Shown piece by piece: positions 60,901 through 64,000 of a stretch of 64,000 bases of DNA. The notes below the pieces were generated by a model. The model ran no database searches. It saw only the letters and a program-made list of their open reading frames with translations, and was not told the DNA's origin. Where the stretch lies: positions 20,985,310 to 21,049,309 of the forward strand of contig JAZBQD010000015.1 in assembly GCA_036583965.1 (NCBI GenBank). The letters are read 5' to 3'. The position numbers and the translations under genes were made by a program. How positions within the stretch are numbered: position 1 is the stretch's first letter; every line of letters starts with the position of its first letter. The stretch comes from Prunella strophiata. Its lineage: Eukaryota > Chordata > Aves > Passeriformes > Prunellidae.

Positions 60901-63900
60901 TCTTGTTGCAAACTCTTCTTTAGTATTGGGTTAGTTTGCAGAGAAATGAGTGCCCTGACTCAGCCCATTGATCAGCTACCTAAGCAACTGAGATAGCACA
61001 AGGCAGCACATGGAAATGTATGGCTACAATAGCCTGAATTTCCTATGAAATTGCACCTTTTGTCTGGGCAGCAAGCTGGTGCTTCCATCCCATAAAAATA
61101 TTCTTGACATAGAAAAAGAAGAAACATGTCAGTATATCAACAATTTAAACGGGCTTAAGTAACTGGTCCCTAAGATTGGAAATAATGTCTAACCTCTATG
61201 TTCTATACCTCACACTGAGAAATGAAGATTGAACTGGAAGAACATCACAGAAAGCATAAAATGTATAAAGAAAACATCCAGCTTTCACTGTTATATCTAT
61301 TGTCTCATGAATTTTAAACAGTCTATTAAATTGACTTCCATGCAAATACTGTATCACCTACTACTGCCACATACACACTGGGATCCCACTATCAAAAGAA
61401 ATTCCAGTCTCAAAAAATATGTGATTAATTTCACAATAAAAGCTGAAGATAATAAAAACCCAACCATATTTTATCTGAATCAAATTTCATCTGAAATATT
61501 TTTAAAGCTGAGTTACTCAGACAGCAAATACAGGTCTACAAAATTAGTGCACACTGTCTTGAACAAACAACCTTCAAGGAACTTTTAATTCTTTTTTTTA
61601 CTCTCTGAAGTTAACGTGCTAGTTCATCAGTAGCAATTCTGAGCCCTATTACAAAGTACCAGTAGGGAATCTGACCAGGATTAATAGTGGTACTCAGTCC
61701 TGGGATTAGATGGTGTCCTGTTTCATGGATTTTAGGCCATCTGTTCTTCCCTCCTACATTATACTCCTGCAGAACTATAAACGCACCTCCACCTCAGGGA
61801 CTATAGAAAGGAATTAGAATTCTTCTGCTTTTCATTATCACAAGATTCAGTAACTCATTTCATTGTCAGGATAATCCCCTTTTACTCTTTCTTTTGCGCT
61901 TGCAGGATATGCCAAAATGACAAATAAAATCCCAGATGTTAGAGACCTGATGAGGTCTCCACCTTTCCTTGAGTGTTGGGTTTAAGCTACTTGGGACACG
62001 GTGTCAAATCTGACAGGACCCTGATGCCCACACCCAATATTCATTAAGGTTTGTTAGTGATTTGTATAGCTGTCTACAAGCTGCACTTCCACCTCAGTCC
62101 TCAGTGGCCATTTAAATATTTAGTTTGTCCTCTGGCTTTTACTGACAGAGAATTAATTTCCTATTGTTCAAGTGTTGGAAAGAGTTTATATTTCTTTCTA
62201 AAAGTAACAAACGCCTTCTGGGTGTTGTAAATGGCTTGTTACTGCTGCATATTATTTTAGGTAGTCATATCTAATTTAAAGTTTTATTTCCCCATGGGCT
62301 AACTTGCATATCTGCAGCATCCAAAGGCTATGACAACGCCTTAGCAGAGTTTTCTCGAGGGAGTTAGTTAACTCCAAATTGGAGTTTGGTCTTTGTGCTA
62401 TACCAATTCATATCTGCATTTAATTTCTAAAAGTTCTGTAAAGTATCTCAAGTATGTAATTATTTTCAGGTTTAGTAAAAATACTTGCAATTATCATAGG
62501 CTCAACTAGTGTTTATTTTTTCCCCCCTTATTTATATGCTAAAGTAATCATCTCTACATATGGGACAAAGGGCTGGGGAATTCTGTGTATGATCTCTGGA
62601 ATATTTTATGTCCGTAACTCTCTCAGTTCAGGCACTGAGCAGCACGGCTTCCCTCCCGTGTCCAGCCAGAGTAAAATAAAGCTCCACTGAGAGGCTACAG
62701 GCTTCTTGCTGTCTTTCACTTTGGGGAAAGAATGGCCCTCAACTTCTCTTAATTTATCTGCTCTTTTAGCAGGTAGGTAGTGCTAATTTCAACTACAAAC
62801 CTAAACTAACTGAAAGCCATATGTTTAGAATTGCATTCTACTTTCTAGTATTTCTTGCTAAAACTTACTTCGATTCTAATGCCCTGTGACAGTTCAGGAG
62901 TGAGTCACACACCTCCAGCACGGTTCCAAGCGATCTCAGATCTGCCTGGGTACATGGGACTCGAGCTCTAAGCATTTGTGGAAGATGTCACGTACTTCAG
63001 AGGACAAAAATCACTGAACCAGGTCTAACAGCAATTCTTGGAGTTGGGGTTTTCATCGATAATACAAATAAGCTGCCAAGCTAAGTATTTGGTATTCAAA
63101 AAAATGGGTAAAAGCTTTAATTTGTAACTCCAAGCCACAAAGTATAAAATGACTAGAGATAATTTTTTTATTGAACATCAGTATGACAAAGTCCTACCCT
63201 TAAGAGCATCAGGAAAACTATAATGGTAGCCTCTTTTAGAGTAATTTGGTTTGTTTTTTTTTTTTTTTTTGGTAAAGGGATATTGTTTTGTTTTATTATT
63301 TTTTCTTTTTGTGCCAGTGCACTGCAATACAGTCCACAACAGTATTACTTTACTAAAACCAAAATAGTGAGTATTTAAACATGAGTAGAGGGGAGAACAT
63401 AAGTATTCTAACAGAAATAGTAACCATGTTGTTATAAGTAACTGTTGTACTAAAACCTGAAAAATGTCCAAAAGATGAAGTCCCTTGACACATTAAAGGT
63501 CTGGGGCTGTACAACAGCGCAGCAGGATATATAGAAATAAAGGTGTTTTAGTTTGATCCAATTGCAATGTGAGTGTTCAACACTTATAATTAATTTTGTT
63601 AGAAGTTAAATCATTCAACTAATTAGCCCCTCTGTTTTTCAGAAGCTAAAACTTTTTAGTTTCGTAAGAAATTAAGAAGAAAAATGAAACTAGAATGCCT
63701 TTAGTTTCCATAATTAAACCAGTAAAGTCTAGAAGAAAAACTGATAATTAAAAAAAAAAAAAAAAGTTGGATAGCAAACTTTCTTCTTAATTTCAGCTGA
63801 AAAGAAATGAAAGCAATACACAAGGTCATGCACTTTTATTTTCCCACTATAAGGGAGGGAAAATGCCGACAATATATATTCTTGGAAGGTTTTTTTCGCT

Positions 63901-64000
63901 CAGTAATTCCTAGCAAATAGGATTCCTTACAAAACAACTTCATCTCCTGCATTAAAACTCATCTGGAAAAGGGGTCGTTTACACTGTTTATAAAACACTG
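54926..64000 (-). other. VPS13B intron upstream of window exon 1 (at least 9 kb)
   Basis: AT-rich, with T/A tracts near 55125, 56395, 63254 and 63750. The only GC-rich, long-open stretch is 58620-58830. It has an acceptor-like ttgatcttcag and a possible donor GGCA|gtgaga on the minus strand, but no protein I can place in VPS13B. No other exon was found, so the preceding VPS13B exon probably lies beyond 64000. Confidence 0.65.
63254..63270. repeat. T-run, 17 nt
   Basis: Uninterrupted T17 followed after a short spacer by another T-rich stretch (63271-63310). Located in the intron upstream of window exon 1. Confidence 0.9.

Noticed and set aside
61229..61588. A 119-codon plus-strand open frame
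   Set aside because: Lys/Asn/Ser/Ile-rich translation typical of AT-rich chance frames.
1..64000. Intronic microRNAs miR-599 and miR-875, known from VPS13B introns in vertebrates
   Set aside because: I looked for their mature sequences by eye on both strands and did not find them; in human they lie in a more 5' intron.
1..64000. CRISPR array, tRNA, rRNA, prophage or operon structure
   Set aside because: No regularly spaced repeats, cloverleaf or bacterial gene organisation; the window is a vertebrate intron-exon landscape.

Overview
The window is vertebrate nuclear DNA, most likely from a bird. The evidence is an AT-rich background, short exons separated by introns with GT..AG borders, and several CR1-type LINE 3' fragments with the bird/reptile ATTCTGTG-like tail. 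I see no bacterial genes, operons, rRNA or tRNA genes, or CRISPR array.

One gene accounts for essentially all recognisable coding sequence. It is VPS13B (COH1), read right to left on the minus strand. Seventeen exons were placed by hand between 54925 and 404. They sum to about 3.49 kb, roughly 1160 codons of a protein that is about 4000 residues in human. They cover the C-terminal half of the protein up to and including the VPS13 adaptor-binding (VAB / SHR-BD) region. The 5' exons lie to the right of the window and the last exons to the left. VPS13B is a giant Golgi bridge-like lipid-transfer protein, and its human loss of function causes Cohen syndrome. Exons 1-3 lie at 51.2-54.9 kb. Exons 4-7 are spread over 18.9-35.5 kb between large introns. 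Exons 8-17 are packed into 0.4-9.2 kb. Splice phases agree at every junction except where noted.

Three exons carry a reading-frame break. Exon 1 (near 54882) is one base short. Exon 4 (near 35421-35424) and exon 8 (near 9073-9075) are one base too long. In each case recognisable VPS13B protein continues in the other frame. The two insertions lengthen short runs of one base, so sequencing or assembly error is the leading explanation. A real disrupted allele or gene decay is the alternative. Exon 16 is the reverse kind of oddity: a very GC-rich, CpG-rich island in AT-rich DNA, with a protein segment drifted towards Ala, Gly, Pro and Arg.

The most intriguing unexplained signal is in the 15.7-kb intron between exons 3 and 4. 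Three long open, splice-flanked, protein-like segments (50743-50896, 49639-49886, 48537-48778) lie on the same strand as VPS13B. They match no part of VPS13B that I recognise. The outer borders of the set are phase-compatible with the neighbouring VPS13B exons, but one internal junction is off by one base. They could be a nested gene fragment, an inserted piece of another gene, or a lineage-specific exon cassette. The remaining introns hold CR1 fragments, homopolymer tracts, an AT minisatellite and small tandem duplications.
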